64,000 nt of DNA, taken from contig NZ_SWKN01000007.1 of assembly GCF_005871185.1 (NCBI RefSeq), positions 248,001-312,000 on the forward strand, written 5' to 3'. The stretch is from Limnobacter alexandrii (GTDB lineage: Bacteria; Pseudomonadota; Gammaproteobacteria; Burkholderiales; Burkholderiaceae_B). Position 1 is the first letter of the stretch. The number at the start of each line of letters is the position of its first letter. Position numbers and translations under genes: made by a program. The notes beneath the pieces are model-generated. The model saw nothing but the letters and a program-made list of their open reading frames with translations, ran no database searches and had not been told where the DNA came from. Below, in pieces: positions 18,623-27,379 of the stretch.

Positions 18623-19894
18623 TCAGGATTTGTCTTTGCTGCTGGCCACTTTGGGCTGGTCTTCGTAGATCAACAAAGGTTGGCCTGTGCCGTTGATTGT
18701 ATTTTCATCAATTACCACTTTCTTGACATTGGTATCGCCAGGCAGGTCGTACATAATGCCCAGCAAGGCCTGTTCAAGAATGGTTCTCAAACCACGCGCA
18801 CCGGTTTTGCGCTGAATCGCTTTCTTGGCAATTGCGCTAAGCGCTGAGGGACGAACTTCAAGTTCAGCACCATCCATTTCAAGCAACTTCTCGAACTGCT
18901 TGACCATGGCGTTTTTGGGTTTGGTCAAAATCTCGATCAGAGCCGGTTCATCCAGTTCTTCAAGCGTGGCAATCACAGGCAAGCGACCCACCAGTTCAGG
19001 AATGATACCGAACTTGATCAGGTCTTCTGGCTCAACTTCGGCCAAAAGGGTTCCCACATTGCCCTCTTCCTTGCTTTTCACCGTGGCACCAAAACCGATG
19101 CCCGAACGCTCGGAACGGTTGCGAATTACCTTGTCCAAACCTTCGAACGCACCACCCACGATAAATAGTACGTTGGTGGTATCGATTTGGACGAAATCCT
19201 GATTTGGATGCTTGCGCCCGCCCTGTGGAGGAACAGAGGCAACAGTGCCTTCGATCAATTTCAGCAAGGCCTGTTGTACGCCCTCGCCCGATACGTCACG
19301 GGTGATAGACGGGTTATCCGACTTGCGGGAAATTTTGTCGATTTCGTCAATGTAGACGATGCCGCGTTGTGCTTTTTCAACTTCGTAGTTGCAGCTTTGC
19401 AGCAGCTTCTGAATGATGTTTTCAACGTCTTCACCCACATAACCAGCTTCGGTCAGTGTGGTTGCATCGGCGATGACAAAAGGCACATTCAACAAGCGGG
19501 CCAGTGTTTGCGCCAACAAAGTTTTGCCGGAACCCGTGGGACCAACCAGCAAAATATTGCTTTTCGTCAATTCGATGTCGTCTTTCTTGCTCATGTGGCG
19601 CAGGCGCTTGTAGTGGTTGTAAACCGCTACAGCCAACACACGCTTGGCTTTGTCCTGACCAATCACATATTGATCAAGAATGGCACGAATTTCTTGGGGG
19701 GTAGGCAGCTTGTCGCCACCACCTGTGGCCGTGGCCTCGGCTGCTTCATCACGAATGATGTCGTTGCACAACTCAATGCATTCATCGCAGATGAACACAG
19801 AGGGCCCTGCGATCAATTTTTTAACCTCATGCTGGCTTTTGCCGCAGAAGGAGCAATACAGCAGCTTTTCGCTTGAGCCTTTCTTTTCTGACAT
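18623..19894 (-). CDS. clpX: ATP-dependent Clp protease ATP-binding subunit ClpX
   Basis: 423 residues. ClpX unfolds tagged substrates and feeds them to ClpP. The N-terminal zinc-binding domain has Cys14, Cys17, Cys36 and Cys39. The AAA+ domain has Walker A GPTGSGKT and Walker B VYIDEIDK; the IGF-type ClpP-docking loop falls at RSGIGFGA, and a C-terminal small domain follows. It starts 64 bp after clpP; a small GC hairpin (19912-19925) lies in that gap. The ribosome-binding site is AGAGGA. It ends at a strong terminator. Confidence 0.97.
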   Translation of the reverse strand: MSEKKGSSEKLLYCSFCGKSQHEVKKLIAGPSVFICDECIELCNDIIRDEAAEATATGGGDKLPTPQEIRAILDQYVIGQDKAKRVLAVAVYNHYKRLRHMSKKDDIELTKSNILLVGPTGSGKTLLAQTLARLLNVPFVIADATTLTEAGYVGEDVENIIQKLLQSCNYEVEKAQRGIVYIDEIDKISRKSDNPSITRDVSGEGVQQALLKLIEGTVASVPPQGGRKHPNQDFVQIDTTNVLFIVGGAFEGLDKVIRNRSERSGIGFGATVKSKEEGNVGTLLAEVEPEDLIKFGIIPELVGRLPVIATLEELDEPALIEILTKPKNAMVKQFEKLLEMDGAELEVRPSALSAIAKKAIQRKTGARGLRTILEQALLGIMYDLPGDTNVKKVVIDENTINGTGQPLLIYEDQPKVASSKDKS

Positions 19895-19958
19895 CTTTTA
19901 TCCTCTGGAAAGCCCCCTTGGGGGCAATCAAGAAATCCAGGTTTTAATGTTACTGCAG

Positions 19959-20627
19959 TTACTTCTTGTCGGCTGGAGGCACACGGTGCTTCAACACGTC
20001 GTCAATCAAGCCATACTCTTTGGCAGAGTCTGCACCCATAAAGTTATCACGATCTGTGTCACGCGCAATCTCTTCGATTGACTTACCTGTGTTCTCGGCC
20101 AGAATTCCGTTCAATTTTTCACGCAAATACAAAATTTCCTTGGCGTGAATTTCAATGTCCGATGCCTGACCTTGCACGCCACCCAAAGGCTGGTGAATCA
20201 TGATACGGCTGTTGGGCAGGGAAAAACGCTTGCCCTTGGTGCCAGAAGACAGCAAGAACGCGCCCATACTGGCGGCCAGGCCTGTACACAGCGTAGAGAC
20301 ATCAGGCTTGATAAACTGCATGGTGTCATAAATGGCCATGCCAGCAGACACAGATCCACCCGGGCTGTTGATGTACAGCGCGATGTCTTTGTCAGGGTTT
20401 TCGCTTTCCAGAAACAACATTTGGGCCACGATGACATTGGCCATTTGGTCGTTGATCGGCCCCACCAGGAAAATGACGCGCTCTTTGAGCAAGCGCGAAT
20501 AAATGTCATAGGCCCGCTCGCCCCGACCACTTTGCTCAATCACCATGGGAACATACATATTGCCTTGGGTTTCAAGCGCACCAGAATTGTTCATGTTGTT
20601 AGTCATAGAGCGAGGGTTCCAGATCAT
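19959..20627 (-). CDS. clpP: ATP-dependent Clp protease proteolytic subunit
   Basis: 222 residues if the ATG at 20627 is used; that codon directly abuts the tig TAA (TAAATG). An internal ATG at 20606 would give 215 residues; neither has a strong ribosome-binding site, and the N-terminal propeptide is removed anyway. ClpP forms two stacked seven-membered rings of serine protease. The catalytic Ser lies in GLAASMGAF, the His in MIHQPLGG, and the Asp in the DTDRDNFM region. [17 protein letters not shown] is the oxyanion and head-domain block. It partners ClpX, encoded next. Confidence 0.97.
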   Translation of the reverse strand: MIWNPRSMTNNMNNSGALETQGNMYVPMVIEQSGRGERAYDIYSRLLKERVIFLVGPINDQMANVIVAQMLFLESENPDKDIALYINSPGGSVSAGMAIYDTMQFIKPDVSTLCTGLAASMGAFLLSSGTKGKRFSLPNSRIMIHQPLGGVQGQASDIEIHAKEILYLREKLNGILAENTGKSIEEIARDTDRDNFMGADSAKEYGLIDDVLKHRVPPADKK

Positions 20628-21932
20628 TTATTTATTTCCCATCAGTTCGTCAAAGGACAATTTCTTTTCAACCACTTTGGATTTGCTCAAAGCGAATTCA
20701 ACCACATTGTCTTCCAGAATAACCGCTTCTACATCCGCCAAACGGGCGCGGTCCTGAAAATACCACTGCATTACTTCTGCGGGGTTTTCGTAGCTTTGCG
20801 CCTGCTCTTCGATGAAGGCACGCACTTGTTCTGGCTTGGCTTGCAGGCTGTTTTCTTTCACCAAGTCTGACACGATCAGACCCAAACGAACGCGACGCTC
20901 GGCTTGTGCAGCGAAAATGTCTTCGGGCAACTGGATTTCTTCCACGTTTTGCATGCCGCGGGCTTTCAGGTCCTGACGGGCGCGAGAGGCCAGTTCAGTC
21001 GTTTCTGATTGAATCAGCGCCTTGGGCACGTCGAATTCCGTCACTTTCAACAAGGCATTCATGACCGCTTCCTTGGTTTGCGCCTTGGTGCGGTTGCTGA
21101 CTTCGCGGCTCAGGTTCACGCGCACGTCTTCACGCAGCTTTTCCAGCGAACCGTCGGCAATGCCCATGGCCTTGGCGAACTCTTCGTTCAGCTCGGGCAA
21201 CTGAGGACCTTCCACTTTCTTGATCGTGATTGTGAACTGGGCAGTTTTGCCTGCAACATCCTTGCCGTGGTAATCGGCGGGGAACGCCAGGTCGAAGGTT
21301 TTCTCTTCGCCTTTTTTCAGGCCTTTGGCCGCAGCTTCGAATTCAGGCAGCATTTGACCTTTGCCAATCACGAAGGAGAAATCTTCGGCTGTGCCGCCGT
21401 CGAAAGGCACATCGTCAATTTTGCCCACGAAGTCGAGGGTAACTTTGTCTTCTTCATCCGATCCGCGATCAACCTCAGCGAAACTGGCACGCTGCTTGCG
21501 CAGAATTTCAATGGTTTTGTCCACTTCGGAGTCAGAAACCTCAACCACGGTTTTTTCGATTTCAAGCGTGGCGAAGTCACCAAACTTCACCTCCGGGAAC
21601 ACTTCAAAAATGGCATTGAACTCAAATGAGTCGTCAGCGGCGTCCTTGGCGGCTTCGATGCGGGGCTGACCAGCCACACGCAGATCCTGCTTTTGAACTT
21701 CTTCGCTGAAAGTACGGCCAATTTCGTCGTTCAACACTTCGGAATGCACTTGGGGACCATAGTTCTGTACCACCATTTTCATGGGCACTTTACCTGGGCG
21801 GAAACCGGGCATGCGAGCTGTGCGAGCCACCTTTTTCAGGCGCTTTTCAACTTCAGCATTGATTTTTTCAACCGACAGCTTCAAGGAAATGGTTTTCTCG
21901 AGCGGGCTGGCGGTGGTGGTTGTTTCAGTCAT
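20628..21932 (-). CDS. tig: Trigger factor
   Basis: 434 residues. Trigger factor binds at the ribosomal exit tunnel and holds nascent chains. The ribosome-docking signature is GFRPGKVP (around residue 44). A FKBP-type prolyl isomerase domain follows (about 155-245; VTLDFVGKIDDVPFDGG and FPADYHGKDVAGK), then the long helical C-terminal chaperone arms. It is the first gene of tig-clpP-clpX on the minus strand. The start of transcription lies between tRNA-Leu and the gene; no convincing sigma-32 element was seen there. Confidence 0.97.
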   Translation of the reverse strand: MTETTTTASPLEKTISLKLSVEKINAEVEKRLKKVARTARMPGFRPGKVPMKMVVQNYGPQVHSEVLNDEIGRTFSEEVQKQDLRVAGQPRIEAAKDAADDSFEFNAIFEVFPEVKFGDFATLEIEKTVVEVSDSEVDKTIEILRKQRASFAEVDRGSDEEDKVTLDFVGKIDDVPFDGGTAEDFSFVIGKGQMLPEFEAAAKGLKKGEEKTFDLAFPADYHGKDVAGKTAQFTITIKKVEGPQLPELNEEFAKAMGIADGSLEKLREDVRVNLSREVSNRTKAQTKEAVMNALLKVTEFDVPKALIQSETTELASRARQDLKARGMQNVEEIQLPEDIFAAQAERRVRLGLIVSDLVKENSLQAKPEQVRAFIEEQAQSYENPAEVMQWYFQDRARLADVEAVILEDNVVEFALSKSKVVEKKLSFDELMGNK

Positions 21933-22098
21933 TTGGAACTCTTGAACTAGTTGCCTTGGTGTAGTTGACCAAGGGGGTGGTTAATGGGCGTAAAGGCTCT
22001 ACAATTGCCGATATCTTACACAAGTATGAAGCTGCTTTGGCGGGGGCTTGGTAAAACTGGACCGCCCCAGAAGCGATATACCCGGGGCACAAGAGGGG

Positions 22099-22183
22099 TG
22101 GTGCGGATGAAAGGACTCGAACCTTCACGTATTGCTACGCCAGAACCTAAATCTGGTGCGTCTACCAATTTCGCCACATCCGC
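22099..22183 (-). tRNA. tRNA-Leu(TAG)
   Basis: 85 bases including an encoded CCA (22099-22101). The acceptor strand GCGGATG pairs with CATCCGC read across the ends. The anticodon loop ATTTAGG gives TAG, reading CUA and related Leu codons. A class II variable arm (GCGTAGCAATACGT region) is present. A TATAAT lies 12 bases upstream of the 5' end. Confidence 0.95.
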
Positions 22184-22195
22184 ATGCAGGCGCGC

Positions 22196-22201
22196 ATTAT
22201 A
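22196..22201 (-). promoter_or_regulatory. -10 element of tRNA-Leu with GC-rich discriminator
   Basis: A perfect TATAAT on the minus strand is followed by GCGCGCC before the tRNA. A GC-rich discriminator just after the -10 is the usual mark of stringently controlled stable-RNA promoters. The -35 is poor. Confidence 0.5.
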
Positions 22202-22270
22202 GCCCGATTTTAACTTTGAAGCCCTTACAATGTCACTTATTGACTGCAATACCCCAATTTAGAAGGTGAC

Positions 22271-23116
22271 ATGGCTGTATCTCTTGAAAACCCGCTTGCC
22301 TACTGTCGCGAAAAAGTAAGCGGGGAAACCGCTTCCCTGCACTATGCAACCCTGTTTCAAACCGAAGAGTTCAAGGCGTTTTGGCTGGGCTGCTTCACGC
22401 TGAACCATGAATTGCGTCAGGCTTGCCTGAAACAACTGGAGGCTGGCTTGACACAAGTCAAACTGGGCTGGTGGCAAAATGCCCTGGCTGACGCAGCCAG
22501 TAACAGCAACCCTCACCCGGTGATTACGGCCATTTCAAAACCTGTGATTGCAAAAATACCCGCTGAACACTGGGGTGAGTTGATTAATAAAGTTGCCAGC
22601 GGATGCGAACCCAAGCGCTACAACAGCATGGCGGATTGGCACAAAGATGTGCTGCTTGAAACCAAACCGTGGGTCAGTTTGATTCAGTCCCGTTTCGCTG
22701 ATGCAAGCACGGACTGCACGCAACTGCAGGAATTCTGGGCCACGGCCACACGGCTATGTCAGCTTCTCCGGATGGCCAAGTACCTTGATCAGGGGTTTCA
22801 ACCCTTGCCGGTCGAATTACTGGCCAGGCACGGTGTTACCGCAGAACAACTGAAGCGCAGGGAACACAACGAAGCCACCCATGCGATGTTCAGCGAGACA
22901 GGCAATCATTTGCTTGAAAATGCCGAGCTGGCGTGGAAAAGCATGCCTGCCGATCAACGCCTGTTTGCCAGACCACTGCGGGCGTTGTTCCGAATGCGCG
23001 TGGCTGAGCTGAAAGTGCACAAGAGTGCCGGGTACCACTTGTTGACTGAGCAGAAAATTATCACCCCGTTCAAAAAATTCACCACGGCCTGGACCACGCA
23101 GGTGTTGCGATGGTAG
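22271..23116 (+). CDS. Degenerate squalene/phytoene synthase-like protein
   Basis: 281 residues. The overall order resembles trans-isoprenyl head-to-head synthases: YCREKVSGETASLHYATLF at the start, LGWWQNALADA with NPHPV (about 70-90), and RLCQLLRMAKYLDQGF followed by LPVELLARHGVT (about 165-200), which lines up with the family block Q-L-x-N-I-L-R-D...D-x2-x-G-R-x-Y-L-P. Both aspartate-rich metal sites appear lost: the first region reads FTLNHELRQAC, and the second keeps only isolated acids. It is therefore probably not a working synthase. It is a single gene, divergent from tRNA-Leu and convergent with the RND pump (14-bp gap). Its role is unknown; a scaffold or assembly role as in the NDUFAF6 group is only a guess. 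Confidence 0.6.
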   Translation: MAVSLENPLAYCREKVSGETASLHYATLFQTEEFKAFWLGCFTLNHELRQACLKQLEAGLTQVKLGWWQNALADAASNSNPHPVITAISKPVIAKIPAEHWGELINKVASGCEPKRYNSMADWHKDVLLETKPWVSLIQSRFADASTDCTQLQEFWATATRLCQLLRMAKYLDQGFQPLPVELLARHGVTAEQLKRREHNEATHAMFSETGNHLLENAELAWKSMPADQRLFARPLRALFRMRVAELKVHKSAGYHLLTEQKIITPFKKFTTAWTTQVLRW

Positions 23117-23130
23117 GTGCCTGATTCAGC

Positions 23131-26100
23131 TTAAGGCCGGGGTTTGCGGATGCGGTAGGCCGCAGCGTACAAGGCGGGCAGGAAAAACAGGGTTAATAGA
23201 GTAGCCACAATCAGCCCGCCCATAATGGCCACCGCCATGGGCCCCCAAAACTGGGAACGCATCAAGGGGATCATGGCCAGCACGGCTGCCGCTGCAGTCA
23301 ACAAAATTGGCCGGGAGCGCCGAATGGTTGAACCAATAATGGCCTCGTAGGGGTCTACGCCCGCAGCCCTGTCCTGCTCAATTTGATCCACCAAAATGAC
23401 CGAATTCCGAATAATCATGCCAAACAGGGCAATCACACCCAGCTGCGCCACGAAGCCAAACGGGCGCGCTGTGATGATCAGGGCCAAGGCGGCACCAATA
23501 ATACCCAGTGGCCCGGTGAAGTAAACCAGCAAGGTTCTTCCAAAGCTTTTCAGTTGCAGCATCAGCAAGGTGAGCACAATAAACAGCATCAAGGGCACAT
23601 TGGCCATGATTGATTCTTGGGCTTTGCCCGAATCTGCTGCGAGGCCATCCAGATTCACACTCACCCCGAGCGGAAGTTCGGCACGCAAGGGATCGAGCGC
23701 TTTATTCATGGCCAGGGCCACCGTGGTGCCCTGAATGCCCGAAACCACATCGGCCTTCACGGTAATTCCAAATTCGCCGCCTTCACGCCAAATCACCCCG
23801 GGCTCAAAACTCATGGTGACCTTGCCCACTTGGGACAAAGGCACATAGGCGCCACTCGCCGTGGGTACATTGGCATTCATCAATTCAGCCAGGGTGTCGC
23901 GCTCGCTTTCGGGATTGCGAAACACGATGTCGATCAAACGGTTGTTTTCCCGGTACTGCCCAATGGTAGCGCCCGACAAAATGACGTGCGAGGACTCTGC
24001 AATGCTTTGGCTGCTGACACCCAAAGCACGAGCACGGGCCTGGTCTACCTCCACCTTCATGACTTTGATGTTTTCATTCCAGTTGTCATGCGTGCCACGG
24101 GTGTATTCGCTTGAAGCCACCGCCTCCTTCACTTTGTCGGCCACTACACGCACTACGCGAGGGTCTGGGCCTTGCACCACAAACTGCACCGGATAAGTCA
24201 CAGGCGGACCATTGGGCAACAGGGTAATTCGCGGGCGAATATCCGGAAAACTGCTTTCGAGATGTTCTTTGAGTTTGCCCCGAAGTATTTCCCGATCCTC
24301 GAAAGTTTTGGGAATCACAATCAGTTCGGCCAAATTACTTTGAACAAACTTTTGGTCAAGCGACAAATAAAAACGCGGTGCCCCGTCACCCACAAAACTG
24401 GCATAGCCCTGCACTTCCGGTTGATCGGCCAGCCATTGCTCTAGCCTGATGGCCTGCTTTTCAGTTTCCTCAAATGCAGTGCCCTCGGGCAACCACAAAT
24501 TCACCATGATTTCCAGGCGATTGGAATCGGGGAAGAATTGCTGCTCAATGAATTTGAATGAATAGCCGCCACCAATGAAAGCGATCACCGTGACGGCAAT
24601 CGTGATCCAGCGGTGGTTGACGCACACCTCGATCCAGCGACGGAAACGCTGATAAAACGGTGTATCGAAAACCTCGGCATGCCCTTCACCATCCTTGGGT
24701 TTCTTCAACAGCCAATAACCGATGTAAGGCACAAAAATAACCGCCACAAACCACGAGAGCACCAAGGCAATGGCGGTGACCGCAAAAATTGAATAGGTGT
24801 ACTCGCCAGCCGCTGACTGTGCCAAGGCAATAGGCAGGAAACCTGCTGCGGTAATCAAGGTCCCGGTGAGCATCGGGATCGCGGTGGAATCGTATGCAAA
24901 AATTGCGGCATCGAAGCGCGAATAGCCCTCTTCCAGTTTGCGCACCATCATTTCAACCGCAATGATGGCATCGTCCACCAGCAAACCCAGGGCGATAATC
25001 AGCGCACCCAGCGAGATTTTGTGCAGGTTAATGTTGAAAAACGACATGGCCAAAAAGGTGAGCGCCAATACCAATGGAATGGTCAACGCGACCACCAGAC
25101 CGGGCCGCGTGTCAATTCGAAACGGCTTGCTGTGAAGGCCCAAACTTAAAAAACTGACCGCCAGCACAATCACAATCGCCTCGATCAACACTTTGACAAA
25201 CTCGTTGACTGAAGTGCTGACTGATTTCGGCTGATCCGCCACGCGCTGAAGCTCGATTCCCACGGGAAGTTCCGCCAGTATGCGGCGCTCTACTTTCTCC
25301 AGTTCCTGACCCAAGCGAATAATGTCGCCACCATTGACCATGGAAATACCCAGGCCGATGACCTCTTTGCCGTTGAAGCGCATTTTGGACACAGGCGGGT
25401 CCAGGTAGCCGCGATGAACGTGTGCGATGTCTTTGAGCAAGAGTGTGTTTCTGCCTGCCCGAATCGGCATATTGGCAAGGTCATCAATTGACTCGAACTG
25501 ACCCTGTACCCTTGACCACACCTTTTGATCCTCAAGGCTTAAAACACCCTGAGAAGTCACTGCGTTCTGGCTGTTGATTTGATTGAAAATGTCTTGCGCG
25601 GAAATGCCCAATTGGGCAATTTTGTAGTGCGAGACATCGATAAACACCTTTTCAGGCTGAACACCGAACAATTGCACCTTGGCCACATCGGGCACTTTGA
25701 GCATTTCCTGGCGTACTTGCGTCACGAAGTCTTTCAACTCCGCGTACTCGAAACCATCTGCGGAGAATGCCAGCAACACCCCGAAAGTATCGCCAAATTC
25801 GTCGTTGAAAAATGGCCCCACCACTCCACGCGGCAGTGTCCCTGCCATGTCGCTGACCCGTTTTCGGGTGGTGTACCAAATATCGGCCACTTGTTTGGGT
25901 GGTGCGCTGTCATCCAGCTGAAGAAAAATGACGGTTTCGCCAGGTTTGGAGTACGAGCGGATTTTGTAGGCGTAAGGAATTTCCTGAATGACCTTTTCAA
26001 TCGGGTCAGCCACCTGTTGCCCCATTTGCATGGCTGTTGCGCCCGGCCAATAGGCCCGCACCACCATGCCGCGAAACACAAAGGGAGGATCCTCCTCTTG

Positions 26101-26208
26101 CCCCAAAGAAAAGAATGCAGCCACCCCGGCAAAGATGAACACAGCCAAGAGGTAGCGAACCAAGGGCTGGTTTTCAAGCGCCCAACGCGACAGATTGATT
26201 TTTCTCAT
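23131..26208 (-). CDS. RND efflux transporter permease (HAE1-type)
   Basis: 1025 residues, the usual length for AcrB-like pumps. Twelve membrane helices and two large periplasmic loops are visible. The fourth helix has LGLLVDDAIIAVEMM, with the paired Asp residues of the proton relay; helix 11-12 wording (RRSRPILLTAAAAVLAMIPL) is also typical. These pumps take drugs, detergents or bile-like compounds from the periplasm and inner membrane to an outer-membrane channel. The start overlaps the adaptor stop by 4 bp (ATGA). No outer-membrane factor or local regulator is encoded nearby, so the pump must use a TolC from elsewhere. The substrate is unknown. Confidence 0.92.
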   Translation of the reverse strand: MRKINLSRWALENQPLVRYLLAVFIFAGVAAFFSLGQEEDPPFVFRGMVVRAYWPGATAMQMGQQVADPIEKVIQEIPYAYKIRSYSKPGETVIFLQLDDSAPPKQVADIWYTTRKRVSDMAGTLPRGVVGPFFNDEFGDTFGVLLAFSADGFEYAELKDFVTQVRQEMLKVPDVAKVQLFGVQPEKVFIDVSHYKIAQLGISAQDIFNQINSQNAVTSQGVLSLEDQKVWSRVQGQFESIDDLANMPIRAGRNTLLLKDIAHVHRGYLDPPVSKMRFNGKEVIGLGISMVNGGDIIRLGQELEKVERRILAELPVGIELQRVADQPKSVSTSVNEFVKVLIEAIVIVLAVSFLSLGLHSKPFRIDTRPGLVVALTIPLVLALTFLAMSFFNINLHKISLGALIIALGLLVDDAIIAVEMMVRKLEEGYSRFDAAIFAYDSTAIPMLTGTLITAAGFLPIALAQSAAGEYTYSIFAVTAIALVLSWFVAVIFVPYIGYWLLKKPKDGEGHAEVFDTPFYQRFRRWIEVCVNHRWITIAVTVIAFIGGGYSFKFIEQQFFPDSNRLEIMVNLWLPEGTAFEETEKQAIRLEQWLADQPEVQGYASFVGDGAPRFYLSLDQKFVQSNLAELIVIPKTFEDREILRGKLKEHLESSFPDIRPRITLLPNGPPVTYPVQFVVQGPDPRVVRVVADKVKEAVASSEYTRGTHDNWNENIKVMKVEVDQARARALGVSSQSIAESSHVILSGATIGQYRENNRLIDIVFRNPESERDTLAELMNANVPTASGAYVPLSQVGKVTMSFEPGVIWREGGEFGITVKADVVSGIQGTTVALAMNKALDPLRAELPLGVSVNLDGLAADSGKAQESIMANVPLMLFIVLTLLMLQLKSFGRTLLVYFTGPLGIIGAALALIITARPFGFVAQLGVIALFGMIIRNSVILVDQIEQDRAAGVDPYEAIIGSTIRRSRPILLTAAAAVLAMIPLMRSQFWGPMAVAIMGGLIVATLLTLFFLPALYAAAYRIRKPRP

Positions 26209-27305
26209 TTGGAGAGGTCGCTGGTTTCGATGAAGCGACGAACCTTTTGTCCTTCATTCAGAACATGGGTACCTGCGGTCACGATCAACTCGCCATTGTT
26301 TAGGCCGTCTTTCACCAGAAAGTCACTTTCAGAAACGTCATAAGGCTGAACAACGCGTTTGTTGACCACACCTTGCTTTTCGTCAAACACCCACACAAAA
26401 GCGCCAGTGTGTTCAGCCACCAAAGCGGAAATGGGCAATTTGAAGGCGGTGGACTCGGCAGCTTTGGAAAATTCCACCGTCGCGCTCATGCCGAAACGGG
26501 AAATTCTGGAAGGGTCGGCTACATCAAGCAACACCGCAAAAGTACGGGTGACTGGATCGGCCACAGGGGAAACTTCCCTTACCTTTGCATTCAAGGTCTG
26601 TTTGCCAGACCACAATTGCACCCGTGCCTCCTGCCCTGGCTTGATCTCGCTGACACGGTTCTCAGGGACAGCCATGCTGACTTGAACATCATTCTCATCG
26701 GCCCATTGCACGACAGCCTGCCCGGGGGCCAGGACCTGCCCTGCTTCGGCATACACGGCGGAGATTACCCCCTGGCCTGGCGCCCGCAGGTCGCCATATT
26801 GGCGCTGATTCGCCTGTGTGCTTAATTGCGCACGTGCCTGGCTCAAACGGCTGCTGGCAGCGTCAAATGCCAATTGCCGACGATCCAGTTCGGCCTGACT
26901 GATGAAGTTTTGCTGCTTCAGGGTTTTGGCACGTTCCAAATCCGTTTTCAACTGGGCATGCTCGGTGCTTGCTGCATCAAACTGCGCCTGGGCAGCCTGC
27001 AAGGCAAGGCTCAAATCCTGAGGATCAATTTTGGCCAACACCTGCCCTTTTGTAACCTGGTCACCCACATCAACCAAGCGCGTGGTCAATTTGCCACCCA
27101 CCTGAAAACTGAGGCGTGCCTGATAACGGGGTTCAATTTGACCCGGAAAACTTTCTTCAAAGGTACTTGCACCAGCCTGAAGCTCCATCACCCGCACAGG
27201 GCGAATCACTTCTGTGGTGTCAATTTCGGGGCGGGAACAAGCAGCGAGCAGGAGCGAGCCCACGGCGGCCCAAACAACAGGCGAGAACAAACAGCTTTTA
27301 AACAT
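26205..27305 (-). CDS. RND efflux periplasmic adaptor lipoprotein (HlyD/AcrA family)
   Basis: 366 residues. The signal peptide ends in a lipobox (LLLAAC, Cys23), so the mature protein is lipid-anchored and periplasmic. A lipoyl half-motif precedes the coiled-coil hairpin (about 100-165, rich in Ala, Gln and Leu), then the second lipoyl half (APGQGVISAVYAEAGQVLAPGQ), a beta-barrel and a membrane-proximal domain. It couples the inner-membrane pump to an outer-membrane channel. A promoter-like pair (27344-27372) lies directly upstream, after the radA stop. Confidence 0.92.
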   Translation of the reverse strand: MFKSCLFSPVVWAAVGSLLLAACSRPEIDTTEVIRPVRVMELQAGASTFEESFPGQIEPRYQARLSFQVGGKLTTRLVDVGDQVTKGQVLAKIDPQDLSLALQAAQAQFDAASTEHAQLKTDLERAKTLKQQNFISQAELDRRQLAFDAASSRLSQARAQLSTQANQRQYGDLRAPGQGVISAVYAEAGQVLAPGQAVVQWADENDVQVSMAVPENRVSEIKPGQEARVQLWSGKQTLNAKVREVSPVADPVTRTFAVLLDVADPSRISRFGMSATVEFSKAAESTAFKLPISALVAEHTGAFVWVFDEKQGVVNKRVVQPYDVSESDFLVKDGLNNGELIVTAGTHVLNEGQKVRRFIETSDLSK

Positions 27306-27343
27306 GGATCGCTCGATAGAGTGAATTTATTGTTATCTGCGCA

Positions 27344-27372
27344 ATTGTCGTTGTAATCAAACGCCAAGTCAA
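27344..27372 (-). promoter_or_regulatory. Promoter of the RND adaptor-pump pair
   Basis: TTGACT (27367-27372) is followed after exactly 17 bases by GACAAT (27344-27349) on the minus strand, in the 74-bp gap between radA and the adaptor gene. The leader would be about 32 bases. Confidence 0.5.
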
Positions 27373-27379
27373 AATTCGG

